DNA of 64,000 nucleotides, taken from the NCBI RefSeq assembly GCF_006715785.1, contig NZ_VFNX01000002.1:982366-1046365 (forward strand). Direction: 5' to 3'. Origin of the DNA: Streptomyces puniciscabiei (GTDB lineage: Bacteria; Actinomycetota; Actinomycetes; Streptomycetales; Streptomycetaceae). Positions 47,665 to 55,679 of the stretch are shown here, in pieces. Below the pieces are notes generated by a model. That model was given only the letters and a program-made list of their open reading frames with translations, was not told where the DNA came from and ran no database searches. The stretch's first letter is position 1, and each line of letters starts with the position of its first letter. The translations under genes were made by a program, and so were the position numbers.

Positions 47665-48462
47665 TCAGCGGCGGACGAGTTCCAGGGTGCCGGCCGCGCG
47701 CCGGGCGCCGATGCTCTCGAACAAGGCGGTGGCCGCCACGTTCGACTCGTTCACCTCGGCCCAGGCCGAAGCGGTCCCGGAGCGGTGCAGCGAACCCAGC
47801 GCGTGGGCCAGCAGCGCCCGGGCGATGCCGCGGCGGTGCCGATCGGACCGGACGGCGATCAGCCCGATCCGTGGCTGCCGGGTCAGCGGCCCCATCCGGA
47901 CCAGTCCCACGTACTGGTCCACATGCCTGGCCACCGCGTATTTCGAAGGATCGAGCACAGTGACTCCCGCCGGGCGGGGCAGCACCTCGGCCGGCATCGT
48001 ATGCCAACCGACGGCGGCCTCGACCTCGTCGCGGATCAGGCGGTCGAGGGCGCGCAGTGGGGCCTCTTCCGCCTCACCGGCGGGCACGATCGTCACGCCG
48101 GACGGGGGCCGTACCGAGCCGAGCCCGGTGATCTGCGGGTCGGTGGGCACGAGATAGCTCCGCTCGCGGCGTGCGGCGGCGAAGCCGGCCCGCTCCCAGG
48201 CGGACCTCGATTCGTGGTCGGTCTCGTCGACGACGGTGTACAGCGGTGTCGGCAGGGCCGTCAGCATCGCGTCGGCAACGAGGTCGAAGACCGTCCCGTG
48301 CCACGCGTCGATGCTGATGAACAGCCGCCCGTCGGGTCGGCGGGAAACGTCGCCGCGGCCGACCGCCCGGTCGTCCTCCACGGCTTGCCACTGCACGTCC
48401 GAAACTCGCGTGACCACGATCGCGTGGTTGCCCGAGCCCGAAATGGAATGCACGAAGTTCAT
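47665..48462 (-). CDS. GNAT-family N-acetyltransferase
   Basis: A 265-aa protein. Its C-terminal half is a GNAT domain with the acetyl-CoA signature VRSDRHRRGIARALLAHALG and EVNESNVAATALFESIGA. The N-terminal half may be a second, degenerate GNAT-like module (WERAGFAAARRERSYLV). Substrate unknown. ATG at 48462, preceded by GAGAGG. It is oriented with IF-1, 147 bp upstream of it, and may be cotranscribed. Confidence 0.87.
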   Translation of the reverse strand: MNFVHSISGSGNHAIVVTRVSDVQWQAVEDDRAVGRGDVSRRPDGRLFISIDAWHGTVFDLVADAMLTALPTPLYTVVDETDHESRSAWERAGFAAARRERSYLVPTDPQITGLGSVRPPSGVTIVPAGEAEEAPLRALDRLIRDEVEAAVGWHTMPAEVLPRPAGVTVLDPSKYAVARHVDQYVGLVRMGPLTRQPRIGLIAVRSDRHRRGIARALLAHALGSLHRSGTASAWAEVNESNVAATALFESIGARRAAGTLELVRR

Positions 48463-48640
48463 AGGGTTGCCTCTCAGGAGTGCCTTGTCCGAGGCGCTCC
48501 CGGCGACACCTATGTCAATCGCCCACCGTGACCGAAAAGGGGGAGCACCCACACGCATACGGCCTTCATGGGTCTCACCTCCTCGCGTTCTCTCACGGCT
48601 GCCCAGACGCTACCAGCGGGCGTCCGTCGGCCCAACCCAT

Positions 48641-48643
48641 TTA
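48641..48643. repeat. Left target-site duplication TTA
   Basis: TTA immediately before the left inverted repeat; paired with TTA at 50118-50120. Confidence 0.6.
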
Positions 48644-48726
48644 GACGTCGTTTCTTATGGCTATCGGCAGGCAGTAGGCGGATGTGACCGGAGCGATGTC
48701 AGAGTCTGCGGTTAGGGTTCGCGTCC

Positions 48727-49242
48727 ATGGGCATCCACTGCGAGTACGTCCGTCTCTCCCCTGCTGAGCTGCAGCGGTCGTTGAGCGATCCGTCCTGGGC
48801 GCAGGAACACATCGACGAGCTGGGTGATGCCTGGGCCGAAGAGGACCCGCTTCCACCCGAGAAGGCGCCCTACTTCAGCATCGAGAAGTCGTGGCACAAG
48901 CTGCACTACCTCATTGCCGCCCACGGTGGCATGCCGGTCGATGTCATCCACGGAGGGGCTGAGCTTCCGTTGGAGGACGACATGGACTTCGGCCCCGCCA
49001 GGTATTTGAGCCCCGAGGACGTCGCCCGGGCCAGCGGCTGCCTCGCCACCACACCGTTTGACGAGTTGGCCCGACACTACGACTTGGCGGCCATGCGCAG
49101 CGCCGAGATCTACCCCCTGCCGGAATCCGAAACCGAGGTCCCCTCGGACCTGGACACCCTGCAGCACCGCTACGAGGAGCTGACCCGGTTCTTGTCCGCT
49201 GCCGCCACCGCAGGCGATGGCGTAGTCCTCATGCTGGTCTGA
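48727..49242 (+). CDS. DUF1877 (YfbM-like) protein, possible IS passenger
   Basis: A 171-aa soluble protein. The N-terminal MGIHCEYVRLSPAELQRSL and IEKSWHKLHYLIAAHG mark the DUF1877/YfbM family, followed by RYLSPEDVARAS and FDELARHYDLAAM. The function of the family is unknown; its members are found mostly in mobile or accessory DNA and beside toxin-type genes. The ATG lies 83 bp inside the left IS end, and the stop is 26 bp from the stop of the convergent transposase, so the gene is completely enclosed by the element. Confidence 0.87.
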   Translation: MGIHCEYVRLSPAELQRSLSDPSWAQEHIDELGDAWAEEDPLPPEKAPYFSIEKSWHKLHYLIAAHGGMPVDVIHGGAELPLEDDMDFGPARYLSPEDVARASGCLATTPFDELARHYDLAAMRSAEIYPLPESETEVPSDLDTLQHRYEELTRFLSAAATAGDGVVLMLV

Positions 49243-49268
49243 CGCGGCTCCCAGCCTGTCTGCTCGGA

Positions 49269-49766
49269 TCATCTGTCCAGACGGCGTTGGCAGATGAGGG
49301 CTGCGGCTATGCCGACGAAGGCGAGGAAGTGCTCGGCCTTGCGTTCGTAGCGGCGGTGCAGGCGGCGGCATCCGGCCAGCCAGGAAACCGTCCTCTCGAC
49401 CACCCAGCGGTGGCGGCCCAGCCGTGTGGAGGACTCGATGCCCTTGCGCGCGATGCGGTGACGGATGCCTCGCTTGCGGAGCCATCGGCGCAGGTGGTCG
49501 TAGTCGTATCCCTTGTCGCCATGGAGCTTGGCCGGTCGCCGGCGGCGCGGGCCGCGCCGGGAGCGGATGGGCGGTATCCCACGCACGAGCGGTTCCAGGC
49601 CGAGGCTGTCGTGCATGTTGGCGCCGGAGATGCCCAGTGACAGGGGCAGACCGTTCCGGTCGGTGATCAGGTGGATTTTCGATCCGCTCTTGCCGCGGTC
49701 GGTCGGATTCGGTCCGGTCAGTGGCCCCCTTTTGCCGCCCGGACACTGACAGAGTCGATCGCGCAC
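49269..49766 (-). CDS. IS5-family transposase, orfB (catalytic part)
   Basis: This is the C-terminal part of the DDE transposase: GSKIHLITDRNGLPL, SGANMHDSLGLEPL, LHGDKGYDYDHLRRW (catalytic Asp) and GRHRWVVERTVSWLAG (catalytic Glu), ending ALICQRRLDR. Its likely real translation is as a -1 frameshift product of orfA at AAAAGGGGG (49733-49725), since its own first ATG at 49766 lies upstream of the natural junction and has no ribosome site. Together the frames give a full about 265-aa transposase with no internal damage. Confidence 0.88.
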   Translation of the reverse strand: MRDRLCQCPGGKRGPLTGPNPTDRGKSGSKIHLITDRNGLPLSLGISGANMHDSLGLEPLVRGIPPIRSRRGPRRRRPAKLHGDKGYDYDHLRRWLRKRGIRHRIARKGIESSTRLGRHRWVVERTVSWLAGCRRLHRRYERKAEHFLAFVGIAAALICQRRLDR

Positions 49767-50077
49767 CGCGACCAGTCCAGTTCACCGCGGGCGCCGAGTT
49801 CGTCGAGGACGACCCGGTGGAGACGAGCCCACACCCTGGCCCGGCTCCACTGGGCGAAGCGCCGGTAGACCGTGGGCCAGGCCGGACCGAACACGGGCGG
49901 CAGTTGACGCCAAGTGCAGCCCGAGGTGGCTACAAAGATGATCGCCGCCAGAGTCTCTCGGTCACCTGCCCGCCGTCGACCCCCGCCCTGCGGACGCTTC
50001 ACCTCAGTCGGTGGGACCACCCGCCGGAACAGGACCCACAACTCATCCGGCACCAACCGCTCAACCAGATCCGTCAT
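49718..50077 (-). CDS. IS5-family transposase, orfA (DNA-binding part)
   Basis: 119 residues: LVERLVPDELWVLFRRVVPP, GDRETLAAIIFVATSGCTWR and LDWSRCAIDSVSVRAAKGGH, the DUF4096 HTH followed by the start of the catalytic domain (first Asp in CAIDSVSV). It stops 12 nt after the slippery run. ATG at 50077 is preferred; ATG at 50104 would add 9 residues and overlaps the inverted repeat. Confidence 0.9.
   Translation of the reverse strand: MTDLVERLVPDELWVLFRRVVPPTEVKRPQGGGRRRAGDRETLAAIIFVATSGCTWRQLPPVFGPAWPTVYRRFAQWSRARVWARLHRVVLDELGARGELDWSRCAIDSVSVRAAKGGH
49725..49733 (-). promoter_or_regulatory. Programmed -1 ribosomal frameshift site of the transposase
   Basis: On the coding strand the sequence is GC-A_AAA_GGG-GGC: the zero frame gives AKGGH then TGA, the -1 frame gives KRGPLTGPN, which continues the transposase. 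A_AAA_G is a known bacterial -1 slippery motif used in IS families. Confidence 0.7.
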
Positions 50078-50117
50078 GCACGGTTCAACGAGCGACCACA
50101 CCAAAAGAAACGACCTC

Positions 50118-50120
50118 TTA
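50118..50120. repeat. Right target-site duplication TTA
   Basis: TTA immediately after the right inverted repeat; identical to 48641-48643. Confidence 0.6.
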
Positions 50121-50358
50121 AAGCCGGCCGAGGATCACCGAACACGTCCCAACTCGGCGGCAGGGGTGAAACGAAAACGGCCTCCGCCGAAGGGCCCTTG
50201 CGACGCCAAGAGGCCCTGCTCCTCCAGGGGCAGGGCTTCTCGTGGCCGTCCCACAGCCCCTCGCGAGTCGCTGAGGAGCACGGACCGAGGGATGACTGGG
50301 AGTCTGGCCGGGCGTGTTCAGCCGGGGATGAAGTGTGGTGCCGCCCCCAGACGCCGTT
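50121..50358. other. Spacer right of the IS
   Basis: No supported gene; includes an A-rich GGGGTGAAACGAAAACG at 50162-50178. Confidence 0.3.
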
Positions 50359-50907
50359 TTACGCGTGGCACACACCCTGGTTGACCATCTGGGTGTGGCG
50401 TGCGACCACCGGACGCGCGCTCTTGGCCAGGGACTTGACGAGCGGGTTGGTGCCCGAGGCGATCTCCTGGTCGATGAGCGCGAGAGTCTGTGTGTGGGCG
50501 GGGTACTGGGCCTTCAGCCACGCGGCATCGTACGCGGGCGTGCCGGCGCTGGACTTGAGGGCGGCAGTTTGCCTCAGCTGGGCGGCCGTTTGCCCGGACG
50601 GCAGTGCCACGCCGAGTTGTGCCGCGGTCTTGACGACACCGGCATCGAGGGTGCGGTGGTCACGGACGAAGTCGGCGCCGGCTCGCTTGACGCAGGCGGT
50701 GGTCGCGGCGCTCTGAGCCTGCTGACTGGTCGTGATCTCCCACAGGTTCCCCTGGTGGGCTGCGGTCAGCAGTTGCCTGTCCAGGGGGGAGACCGCCGAC
50801 GGTGAGGGCGACGAGGAAGCGAGAGCCGGGTGCGACGTGACACCCATGACGCACAGGGTGGCGGCGCAGACGGCGACGGAACGGGCACGGGATCGAGACG
50901 TGTGCAT
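50359..50907 (-). CDS. Secreted DUF4142 protein
   Basis: A 182-aa exported protein with an N-terminal signal peptide (RSRARSVAVCAATLCVMG, cleavage near ALAS) and a DUF4142 ferritin-like four-helix domain (LLTAAHQGNLWEI, HTQTLALIDQEIASG). Members are periplasmic or extracellular, with no established activity. ATG 50907 is preceded by GGAGG. Isolated; the following frame upstream on the reverse strand is unrelated. Confidence 0.88.
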   Translation of the reverse strand: MHTSRSRARSVAVCAATLCVMGVTSHPALASSSPSPSAVSPLDRQLLTAAHQGNLWEITTSQQAQSAATTACVKRAGADFVRDHRTLDAGVVKTAAQLGVALPSGQTAAQLRQTAALKSSAGTPAYDAAWLKAQYPAHTQTLALIDQEIASGTNPLVKSLAKSARPVVARHTQMVNQGVCHA

Positions 50908-51114
50908 GGGTCCTCCACAGGTCGCGCGTGCAAGCCCCCAAGAAAAACCCTTTTCTGATTGCTCGAAGGGTGACAAACATGCCTTTGCCATGGTTAACCC
51001 GGTTGAGCTGGTCGGCAACCGGGAAGCGAGTCGGACCTGCTTCGTCGATACTGGTCCCACTGAGGAAGAGCCGCGGGCCGGACGGACAGCGCGTGGTCGG
51101 GCCGTCGTGCGGCG

Positions 51115-51408
51115 TCACTCTCCGCCGACGTGGGGCTGGATCTCGACCGTGAAGGCCGCGTCCTCGGGGCCGGTGCCTTCGGCGTCCTCCCAGACGATGA
51201 CGCGCACGTGCTTCTGGGCGGTGCCCTGGCGATACCACTCGGACACCAGGTCGGTGACGACGAGGGCGGCGACGTACTCGGCGTCCTCCTTCGGATCGTC
51301 GCTGGTGACGGTCCCCCGCCAACGCTCGGGGTCGTCGCCGTAGGGGCGCCAGCCCTCGGAGCCGTGCGGCTCGTCGACCCGGTACACCCAGTCCGTCTCG
51401 GTGCTCAT
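51115..51408 (-). CDS. Small hypothetical protein
   Basis: A 97-aa acidic, aromatic-rich soluble protein (TDWVYRVDEPHGSEGWRP; EWYRQGTAQKHVRVIVW). No membrane segment and no known domain. The start is an ATG whose ribosome site is weak. Its length and codon use suggest a real gene. Confidence 0.6.
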   Translation of the reverse strand: MSTETDWVYRVDEPHGSEGWRPYGDDPERWRGTVTSDDPKEDAEYVAALVVTDLVSEWYRQGTAQKHVRVIVWEDAEGTGPEDAAFTVEIQPHVGGE

Positions 51409-51529
51409 GTAGCCGATCCTGTCACCTTCCCCCGCGCTTGCCCGGTGGCCGGCCGCCCGGCTCCGCGCCGGGCACGGCACCGGCGCCCGCTGCCCGGGGG
51501 ATGCGGGAACGAGGTTCCTCACGCGTGGT

Positions 51530-52702
51530 TCAGGGGGTGTGGCCGAATCCGCTCGAGTGGATGACACGCCCGTGGCCGCGTCGGTGGCCGTCGGGCTCGC
51601 GGTGGAGCGCGACGAGAGCCGCGTCGTCGTTGAGGCGTCCGTGGGCGTGGGCGAGCAGATCGCGTTGGATGTGGTGGAGCAGTGATTCAGGGCCCGCCTT
51701 GTTCCACTGCGCGACCCGTGCCTCGAAGGGGTAGAAGCGGCCGTCGGCGTCGCGGGCCTCGATGACGCCGTCCGTGTAGAGCAGGATGGTGTCGCCCGGC
51801 TCGAAGGAAGCCACGTCGATGGTGTACCTGTCCGGTCCCGTCTCCGCGATTCCCAGGGGCGGCGCGGGGTGCAGGCTGGGGACGGTCAGGCCGCTGTCGG
51901 GGCTGAGCAGCAGGGGAGGGGGGTGCCCGCAGCTGATCACGCGGGTGATGTGGTCGTCGTCGGGGAGTTCCAGCAGCAAGGTGGTGGCAAAGCGTTCGCC
52001 GGCCTCCGCGGGCGGCTCGAAGTCGGCCAGGTAGCGGGTCACGCTCTGCTCCAGGGTGGCGGCCAGATCGGGGAGGGTGGCGTGCCGGTGGGCGGCTTCA
52101 CGGAAGGCCCCGAGCAGGAGGGCGGCTTCGCCGATGGCGGACAGGCCCTTGCCCCGTACATCGCCGATCATGATGCGTACCCCGCCGGTGACGCGGGTGG
52201 CCGCGTACAGGTCACCGCCGATCTGTGCCTCGTCCTCGGCGGCCAGATACAGGCAGGCGATCCGGAAGGGGCCCATCCGTTCGGGCAGCGGCCACAGCAG
52301 GCCGTGCTGCGCCGCCTCCGCGACCGATCGCACCTGGGCCAGCTGGTGCTGGTGCCGCTCGCGCACCAGGCAGAAGAACACGATCAGGGCTGACAGCACC
52401 GCCAGGGCGAGGATCTGCACGAGCACGTTGCGCGAGAACAGCACGCCGAAGTGCCAGCCGATGTATGCCTGCGCCGCCACGCACAGGAACCCGATCAGCC
52501 CGGTCAGCCGGGGACCGGCGAAGGAAGCAGTGATCGCCGGTGCGATGACCAGGAGCGGGCCGAGATGGATGTCCCCCGGGACCAATTGGTCCACCGCCGT
52601 GATCACCAGGATGAGCGCGATCGGAATCAGCAACAGCGCACGGCTCGACTGCCGCACCTGCCGCACACCGGCCAAGCCGTGCCCGGCGTTCACATCTTCC
52701 AC
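51530..52702 (-). CDS. Membrane-anchored PP2C (RsbU/SpoIIE-type) phosphatase
   Basis: A 390-aa paralogue of the gene at 19642-20844. N-terminal hydrophobic segments (about 20-105, IHLGPLLVIAPAITASFAGP) are followed by a PP2C domain (about 130-360) with metal motifs QIGGDLYA, IMIGDVRGKGLSAIGEA, ILLYTDGVIEARD and NDDAALVAL. It probably dephosphorylates an anti-sigma antagonist. The GTG at 52702 is chosen because homology begins soon after; the ribosome site is GGTGG-like and weak. The downstream C-terminus is His/Arg-rich. Confidence 0.88.
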   Translation of the reverse strand: MEDVNAGHGLAGVRQVRQSSRALLLIPIALILVITAVDQLVPGDIHLGPLLVIAPAITASFAGPRLTGLIGFLCVAAQAYIGWHFGVLFSRNVLVQILALAVLSALIVFFCLVRERHQHQLAQVRSVAEAAQHGLLWPLPERMGPFRIACLYLAAEDEAQIGGDLYAATRVTGGVRIMIGDVRGKGLSAIGEAALLLGAFREAAHRHATLPDLAATLEQSVTRYLADFEPPAEAGERFATTLLLELPDDDHITRVISCGHPPPLLLSPDSGLTVPSLHPAPPLGIAETGPDRYTIDVASFEPGDTILLYTDGVIEARDADGRFYPFEARVAQWNKAGPESLLHHIQRDLLAHAHGRLNDDAALVALHREPDGHRRGHGRVIHSSGFGHTP

Positions 52703-52889
52703 ATTGCCACCGCCGAGCACGCCTGACGAACAGGGACCGCTGTGGCCTTCAGCGTCAGGGCTCTCGCGCGAGCCACTCCTGACCGCCCAGCGCGGGAACG
52801 CGCGACCTGATGTCGAACACCGCTCCTGACCTGCCGAACCTCCCGCGGAAGGCAGGCGTGGACAGCATGTTCGCGGCTGCCGAGCCGCT
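52703..52889. other. Spacer
   Basis: No gene supported. Confidence 0.3.
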
Positions 52890-53105
52890 TCAGCGACCGA
52901 CCTGCTCATCTGCGAGGTCGCCGACGGCAGCAGCACCGCACCCCACATGCATGCGGCGGGCCCGTGTCCTCGACGAGGGAGGAGGCGGCCCGCTCCGGCC
53001 TGCTCCTGGTCGCCCAGCTCAGCCGGCGACGGCGCACCCGGCACAGCCCGGCCGGCAAGACCATCTGGTGCGAGCAGGCGCTGCCCACGACGGGACGATG
53101 GCGGT
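52890..53105 (+). pseudogene. Remnant of an RsbW-like HATPase domain from a SpoIIE-type protein
   Basis: The peptide LLICEVADGSSTAPHM, then in other frames RRARVLDEGGGG, SRRRRTRHSPAGKTIW and CEQAL, matches the end of the C-terminal ATPase of the 1030-aa phosphatase (CEVSDASLTTPHIRH, DEGGRGLQLI, GTRHTRTGKSIWTEQ). It is frameshifted at least twice. The phosphatase part is absent. Confidence 0.7.
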
Positions 53106-53838
53106 GACGGCCCCTGTTCGTTGCTTGGGTTCGCGGTGCGTAGGCGTGGCAAGGCCTCCGCACCGCGGTCAGGCTCGTGCGGAGGCGCCGAGGGGGAAAA
53201 ACCAGTCCCCGGTAGTGCTGCGCGTGTCCTGAAGCCTCAGTCGTCACTGTTGCCTCGGTGTCGCACCGGCTTGCCGGGGGCCTGAACCACATCCTGTCCA
53301 AGTCACTCCGTCGACTAGACGTCCTGATCGACTTTGTGGCTTTTTCGGTGTTGTGGTCTACTCATCACTTTCCGCATGAAATGCACCAAGTCAATAGGTT
53401 CTGGGTAAATTTTTTAGTGTCCAATGGGCGGGTGCGCGGATTTCCACGATCACGCAGCCCCCACCGCGGCGGCGCTGACCGTCCCCCGCCTGTCGGTGGC
53501 GGTCTGCGCCCGCTCGCTCGCCGCGTCGACCGGCTCATCGCCGCCAGGCTTGCGGAGCGGAAGGCCAACCCCGCCAACCGTCGTGAGACTCTGCTGCAGT
53601 TGATCAAGGCGGGCCGCCGTACCGTCGAGGCACAGAGCTGCATCCGCTCGGCTGGATCGCGGAAGGAGCCGTGGCGCACGACGTGTGACTTCCGACGTGT
53701 GACTTCCTTCCTGCGGGCACGCATCTCTGGGCACCCTTTCTCGAGCCGTGACATTTTGCGTGATGCAAAGTGATCGTGTGTGTGGACGTACCCGTCCGTG
53801 GCGCGCAGAACGCTGGAGCGGCGGGCGTAACGCGATGC
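53106..53838. other. Long gene-poor region with AT-rich patch and tandem repeat
   Basis: There is no intact gene in 733 bp. An unusually AT-rich patch lies at about 53330-53420. A direct repeat CGACGTGTGACTTC occurs twice at about 53677-53707. A forward frame (about 53500-53640) reads LARRVDRLIAARLAERKANP and LLQLIKAGRRTVEA, like a small helical protein, but has no start or ribosome site. Confidence 0.4.
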
Positions 53839-54783
53839 TCAGTCCCACTCCCATGCGATGCCGAGGAGACCCGGCCGTATCTGCTGCTCCAGCAGGTGGA
53901 CCGAGCCATGGGCGTTCAGTGTCAGATCGGCGACCGCCTCGTAGGGGGCGGTCGCCGAGGGACGGGCGAAGCGGCGGCAGTGGACGGGAAGGGCGGCGCG
54001 GTCGAAGCCGACCTGGAGGACATACTGGCCGCCGCCGTAGGTGAAGCCGCGAACGTACTCATGGCAGGACTCGCCGGTTCCGTCCTCGAAGCGGTACCCG
54101 AGGACTGCGGTCTCCCCGGCCCTCAACCGCCCGTCGAAGAGCAGCTCGACGACGATCACCCCCGAAGGGCCGTGGCGCCGGATCCGCCCGACCCGGCAAT
54201 TGCCGAGACCGCGTACCCGCACCCGTTCCGTGTCGCAGCCCGGGTCGCCGTGGTGGATGGCGAGGTAGCGGTCGACGCCATCACGGTGGGCGCGTACGAC
54301 ATGGTGCGAGTCGCGGGCGGCGAGCTCTCGATGGGCACCGATGTGCACGTGCTCGTAGTGGATCAGGGTGTGCAGGCCGCCGTCCGCCGGAGCCTCCAGA
54401 CTCGCCAGCAGCGATTCCACCGCGGCCGCGGGTTCGAGGAGGGTGCGATACGGGCGGGCCTGGGGATGGTCACTGGTGGCTCGTGGCCCTATCAGGCGGG
54501 TGAGGGCGTGTGGGGGAAGTTCCAGGATCTCCTCGAGCGCGGTGACGGCACGAAGCGACTCGGACCGCTCGGGCCGCCGCACACCGCGCTGCCAGTAGCT
54601 GAGGCTGGTCACACCGACACGTATGCCGCGCTGGGCGAGCCGGTGCTGCACGCGATGCAGAGCCAGCCCACGTGCGGCAAGCGCGGCCCGGAGCGCGACC
54701 GAGAACGGGCCGGTGCGCAGGGCTTCGGCGAGTTCCGCATCGGAGCGCGCAGTGGCACGGCGATCGGTCCTGTGTGCTGCCAT
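53839..54783 (-). CDS. HTH-domain protein of unknown function
   Basis: A 314-aa protein. Its N-terminal 90 residues contain an Xre-like HTH (RAALAARGLALHRVQHRL, RIRVGVTSLSYWQRGVRR-type wing); the remaining about 220 residues form a beta-rich domain with FDGRLRAGETAVLGYRF and GGQYVLQVGFDRAALPVHCR. I do not know this C-terminal family. ATG 54783 lies 43 bp downstream of the perfect palindrome GTGAACGTTCAC, a possible autoregulatory operator. Confidence 0.75.
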   Translation of the reverse strand: MAAHRTDRRATARSDAELAEALRTGPFSVALRAALAARGLALHRVQHRLAQRGIRVGVTSLSYWQRGVRRPERSESLRAVTALEEILELPPHALTRLIGPRATSDHPQARPYRTLLEPAAAVESLLASLEAPADGGLHTLIHYEHVHIGAHRELAARDSHHVVRAHRDGVDRYLAIHHGDPGCDTERVRVRGLGNCRVGRIRRHGPSGVIVVELLFDGRLRAGETAVLGYRFEDGTGESCHEYVRGFTYGGGQYVLQVGFDRAALPVHCRRFARPSATAPYEAVADLTLNAHGSVHLLEQQIRPGLLGIAWEWD

Positions 54784-54825
54784 GTGGCCCCCGCCCTCCC
54801 CCCACCCCCCTCTCATCGTTCAACC

Positions 54826-54837
54826 GTGAACGTTCAC
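54826..54837. promoter_or_regulatory. Palindromic candidate operator of the HTH gene
   Basis: GTGAACGTTCAC is a perfect 12-bp palindrome. Further GTTCAC half-sites occur at about 54896 and 54915 in the same 253-bp divergent gap with the protease gene, so both genes could be regulated. Confidence 0.5.
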
Positions 54838-55036
54838 TTCCCCGTCCTGGAACGGGGCGTTACTCGCCCTGCCACCTGCCGGTACCTGCTGTGGCGTTCA
54901 CAACCGTACGGGCCAAGTTCACTTTGCCGCCAGCCCTGTGGATAACTTCATTGACCGGGACCCGACAGGAGATCGATGCTGCTGTCGCAGCGTCCGGACG
55001 CGCTCCTCCACCCCCACCCTGACTGGGAGGAACGCC

Positions 55037-55675
55037 ATGTCCAGTACCACCCGGGGCCGTAGACGGCCGGCGTCAGCGATCCTCGCGGCCGCTGCCGTCC
55101 TGACGGCCGCCCTCGTGCCGACCGCCACTGCTCACGCCGCTGCCCGTTCCGCTCCGCAGGCGGCTCCTCGGGCCGCCGCTCACCCCGCCGTTGCCACCGC
55201 CAAGCGCCTCAACATCACCATGCAGGCGCAGCAGAACAGCAACTGGTGCTGGGCGGCGAGCGGCAACACCATCGCGTCGTGGTTCGGGCGTGACTACACC
55301 CAGAATCAGTTCTGCGACGCCGCTTTCAACCGGCCCCAGGGCAGTACCTGCGGCAACTGGCAGGCGGCGCTGGACGACGTGCAGAACGCCCTCGCCTGGA
55401 TGGGCATCAATCCCGGTACGTACGTGAGCGGTTATCTGCGCTACAGCACCGTGCAGAACGAGATCAACGCCGACCGCCCCGTCGAGACACGGATCGAGTG
55501 GAGCTCCGGAGGCGGGCACATGCATGTGCTGTACGGCTACGACGCCTCCGGCAACCAGGTGTACTGGGGCGACCCGTGGCCCTCCAACTACCGCTACAAC
55601 TGGGCGGATTACGACTACTACGTGAGCAACAACTCGTTCACGTGGACGCACTCGCTCTACCGGATCGGAGCGTGA
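55037..55675 (+). CDS. Secreted papain-like (C39-type) cysteine protease
   Basis: A 212-aa exported protein. The signal peptide (RRRPASAILAAAAVLTAALV, cleavage near HAAA) and an Ala-rich propeptide lead into a Peptidase_C39_2/papain-like domain with QQNSNWCWAASG (Gln oxyanion and Cys71), GGGHMHVLYGYD (His161 or His163) and VYWGDPW (Asp179). It is secreted and could mature or degrade extracellular peptides. GGGAGG precedes the ATG. The next gene starts 4 bp after the stop. Confidence 0.9.
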   Translation: MSSTTRGRRRPASAILAAAAVLTAALVPTATAHAAARSAPQAAPRAAAHPAVATAKRLNITMQAQQNSNWCWAASGNTIASWFGRDYTQNQFCDAAFNRPQGSTCGNWQAALDDVQNALAWMGINPGTYVSGYLRYSTVQNEINADRPVETRIEWSSGGGHMHVLYGYDASGNQVYWGDPWPSNYRYNWADYDYYVSNNSFTWTHSLYRIGA

Positions 55676-55679
55676 CCCC

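Larger units (their letters stand above)
48644..50117 (-). mobile_element. IS5-family insertion sequence carrying a DUF1877 passenger gene
   Basis: The left end GACGTCGTTTCTTATGG (48644-48660) and the right end, read inward on the reverse strand, GAGGTCGTTTCTTTTGG (50117-50101), match at 15 of 17 positions. TTA flanks both ends (48641-48643 and 50118-50120) as a 3-bp target duplication, which is typical of the IS1031 group of IS5. The 1474-bp element contains transposase orfA/orfB and one convergent gene (48727-49242), whereas ordinary IS5 relatives with this transposase are about 0.85-0.95 kb. The interpretation as a passenger-bearing element is inference; the alternative is chance similarity of the left repeat. 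Confidence 0.75.

Noticed and set aside
51869..52393. Forward frame with Gly-rich product
   Set aside because: Antisense to the PP2C phosphatase at 51530.
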